Assembly: GCF_004342665.1 (NCBI RefSeq)
Contig: NZ_SMBY01000002.1
Coordinates: 310,001 to 374,000 of the forward strand
Source of the DNA: Samsonia erythrinae
GTDB taxonomy: Bacteria > Pseudomonadota > Gammaproteobacteria > Enterobacterales > Enterobacteriaceae
Reading direction: 5' to 3'
Length of the DNA stretch: 64,000 bases
The notes beneath the pieces are model-generated. The model searched no databases, had not been told where the DNA came from, and was given only the letters and a program-made list of their open reading frames with translations. The position numbers and the translations under genes are program-made. Below are positions 62,731 to 64,000 of this stretch, piece by piece (within the stretch, counting starts at the first letter, position 1; every line of letters begins with the position of its first letter).

Positions 62731-63732
62731 TTAATCCGTGATGTCATACGGCAGGGGCTGGATCGTCAGCTTGCTTTCGGCGTCTTCGCGCACGCGCAGT
62801 ACGCTATCTGCATCCAGATCGTTATTCAAAATCGCCTGTACCCAGACATCGCCGTTTTGTAACTGGCTGGCCGCCAGCACCGTTCCCGTGCGGCGCCAGT
62901 TCTCGCCGAGCTGCAATTCGAGATCGTCTCCCGCCTGCGGCGTCTGATTAGCCTGACCAGCCAACCAGTAAAGCGCGCGTTTATTGGCTCCGCGGTATTT
63001 GGCTCTGGCGACCATTTCCTGTCCGGCATAGCACCCTTTACTGAAACTAATCCCATTTAAAGCCTGTAAATTCGTCGCTTGTGGGATGAACTGCGCGCTG
63101 TTTACGCTGTCGATGATGGGGTAACCGGCTTCGATGTCCAGCGTCAGCCACTGGCGGCTGTCATTCAGGCTGACGTGACCGTTGAGCTGCTCAAGCAGCG
63201 AAGCGCATTGCTCGGAAGACAACACCAGCAGGAAACGCTCGGCGGGATGGGTGAAATAGAGCAGGGTCGCTCCCTCGTGCTGAACGACCGGCTGTTCTGC
63301 GTCCGGCAGCGTTGCAAACACCGATGCCAGTTGTTCGCGGATCCCCGCGCCGGCCGCACCGAGCAGCACCACGCTGTCGTCAGGCGCGATGGTCGTCTTC
63401 GAGAAAACGGCATACTTTTTCAGTTCGATTAACTGGTTGTCGCGCAGATTACGGCGCTCAATAAACGCGAAGCCCTCGCCGTGATGGAATAGGCGCAGGT
63501 TGCTCCACATTTTTCCTTTCGCGTCGCAGTGGGCGCAAAGGATGTGTTGATTGTCAGCCAGCGCGGCGACATCGGCAGTCACCTGTCCCTGTAGGTATTT
63601 CACGGTATCCGGCCCGGTCAGCGTGACCAGCGCCCAGTCGTCCAGCGAGATCAGCGTGGCGGAGAGCTGAGCGGAAGCCAATGGCGGTTGTGATGCAAAA
63701 GAAGGTTGATGAGCGGTAAGTTGATTAACCAT
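62731..63732 (-). CDS. ygfZ: tRNA-modifying / Fe-S cluster repair protein YgfZ
   Basis: The 333-residue folate-binding protein is related to GcvT (COG0354/IBA57 type). The signature [17 protein letters not shown] (about 227-243) carries the key Cys. It supports Fe-S enzymes such as MiaB. ATG 63732 is the only good start. It is divergent from sdhE across 234 bp, as in E. coli. Confidence 0.95.
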   Translation of the reverse strand: MVNQLTAHQPSFASQPPLASAQLSATLISLDDWALVTLTGPDTVKYLQGQVTADVAALADNQHILCAHCDAKGKMWSNLRLFHHGEGFAFIERRNLRDNQLIELKKYAVFSKTTIAPDDSVVLLGAAGAGIREQLASVFATLPDAEQPVVQHEGATLLYFTHPAERFLLVLSSEQCASLLEQLNGHVSLNDSRQWLTLDIEAGYPIIDSVNSAQFIPQATNLQALNGISFSKGCYAGQEMVARAKYRGANKRALYWLAGQANQTPQAGDDLELQLGENWRRTGTVLAASQLQNGDVWVQAILNNDLDADSVLRVREDAESKLTIQPLPYDITD

Positions 63733-63966
63733 ATGAGTACAATCCTGCGCGAAGGGCGAGACCCGAATGGCCTAATGGTAAAAGAGCGTCCGGGGTTTGC
63801 AAGTGGTTATTCACGCGGCTTTATTGCGTAGCACATTCTGATGCCTGTTGAAGCGGCGGCGCGTGCTGCATTGGTAAATTATGTCAAAGTGTTACTATTA
63901 ACTGATACCCGCTGGCGGAATCAGAGTACACTAGCGACAAGGATCGATAACAAGGTGGAATAAAGC

Positions 63967-64000
63967 ATGGAAATCGACAATAAATCACGCATTCATTGGG
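63967..64000 (+). CDS. sdhE: FAD assembly factor SdhE, N-terminal 11 codons
   Basis: The window ends 34 bases into the gene. The peptide MEIDNKSRIHW matches the start of E. coli SdhE (MDINNKARIHW). SdhE promotes covalent flavinylation of succinate dehydrogenase. Position opposite ygfZ confirms the call. AAAGC-type spacing before the ATG is weak, and the rest lies beyond the right edge. Confidence 0.88.
   Translation, partial: MEIDNKSRIHW

Overview
The window is chromosomal DNA of an enterobacterium. Almost every housekeeping protein reads as a close relative of its Escherichia coli counterpart, often with the same length (for example L27 85 aa, GlmM 445, SecG 110, RimP 150, NlpI 294, RlmE 209, DeoB 407). 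Acetoin genes (budR-budAB), two solitary siderophore receptors and a PhoB-type glycerophosphodiester operon point to a non-E. coli lineage. A soft-rot or plant-associated member of Pectobacteriaceae (Pectobacterium, Brenneria or Dickeya type) is my best inference, but the sequence alone does not prove it. No phage, CRISPR array, defence locus, rRNA operon or replication origin was seen.

Layout. (1) 1-29652 is the conserved translation and RNA block that lies in one piece in E. coli: ispB (first codons only), rplU-rpmA-yhbE-obgE, dacB, greA, yhbY, rlmE-ftsH, folP-glmM, secG, tRNA-Leu(GAG), an IS3-family relic, tRNA-fMet, rimP-nusA-infB-rbfA-truB-rpsO-pnp, nlpI-yrbN-deaD, yhbW, ubiVU, ubiT, yhbS and yhbQ. 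(2) 29653-42500 starts with an exported M20 peptidase and continues with deoABD (no deoC) behind a CRP/CytR promoter, a Fur-box TonB receptor, rimI-holD, rsmC, an aldo-keto reductase/LysR pair and three tandem tRNA-Leu(CAG). Its conserved core is the E. coli 99-minute region. (3) 42500-48025 is accessory metabolism: a small DUF1435-type membrane protein behind a very good Fur box, budR-budAB (acetoin formation), a frameshifted small ORF and a FucO-type alcohol dehydrogenase. (4) 48026-64000 holds gcvT-gcvH-gcvP, a five-gene ABC transporter operon with an embedded GpdQ phosphodiesterase and a PhoB-like promoter, fhuE behind a Fur box, an HD-domain phosphohydrolase, trhA (yqfA), ygfZ and the first codons of sdhE.

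How the genes work together. The left half is ribosome, tRNA, transcription-elongation and RNA-decay machinery plus envelope maintenance (FtsH, SecG, DacB, GlmM, NlpI). The middle salvages deoxynucleosides under cAMP control. The right half joins one-carbon metabolism (GcvTHP with the folate-linked YgfZ), overflow metabolism (BudAB), phosphate scavenging and iron scavenging.

The most interesting findings are the Pho-type operon in which a binuclear metallophosphoesterase (GpdQ) takes the place UgpQ holds in E. coli, the deoP2-like double CRP promoter moved directly in front of deoA, and the 16/19 Fur box in front of an uncharacterised 78-residue membrane protein.
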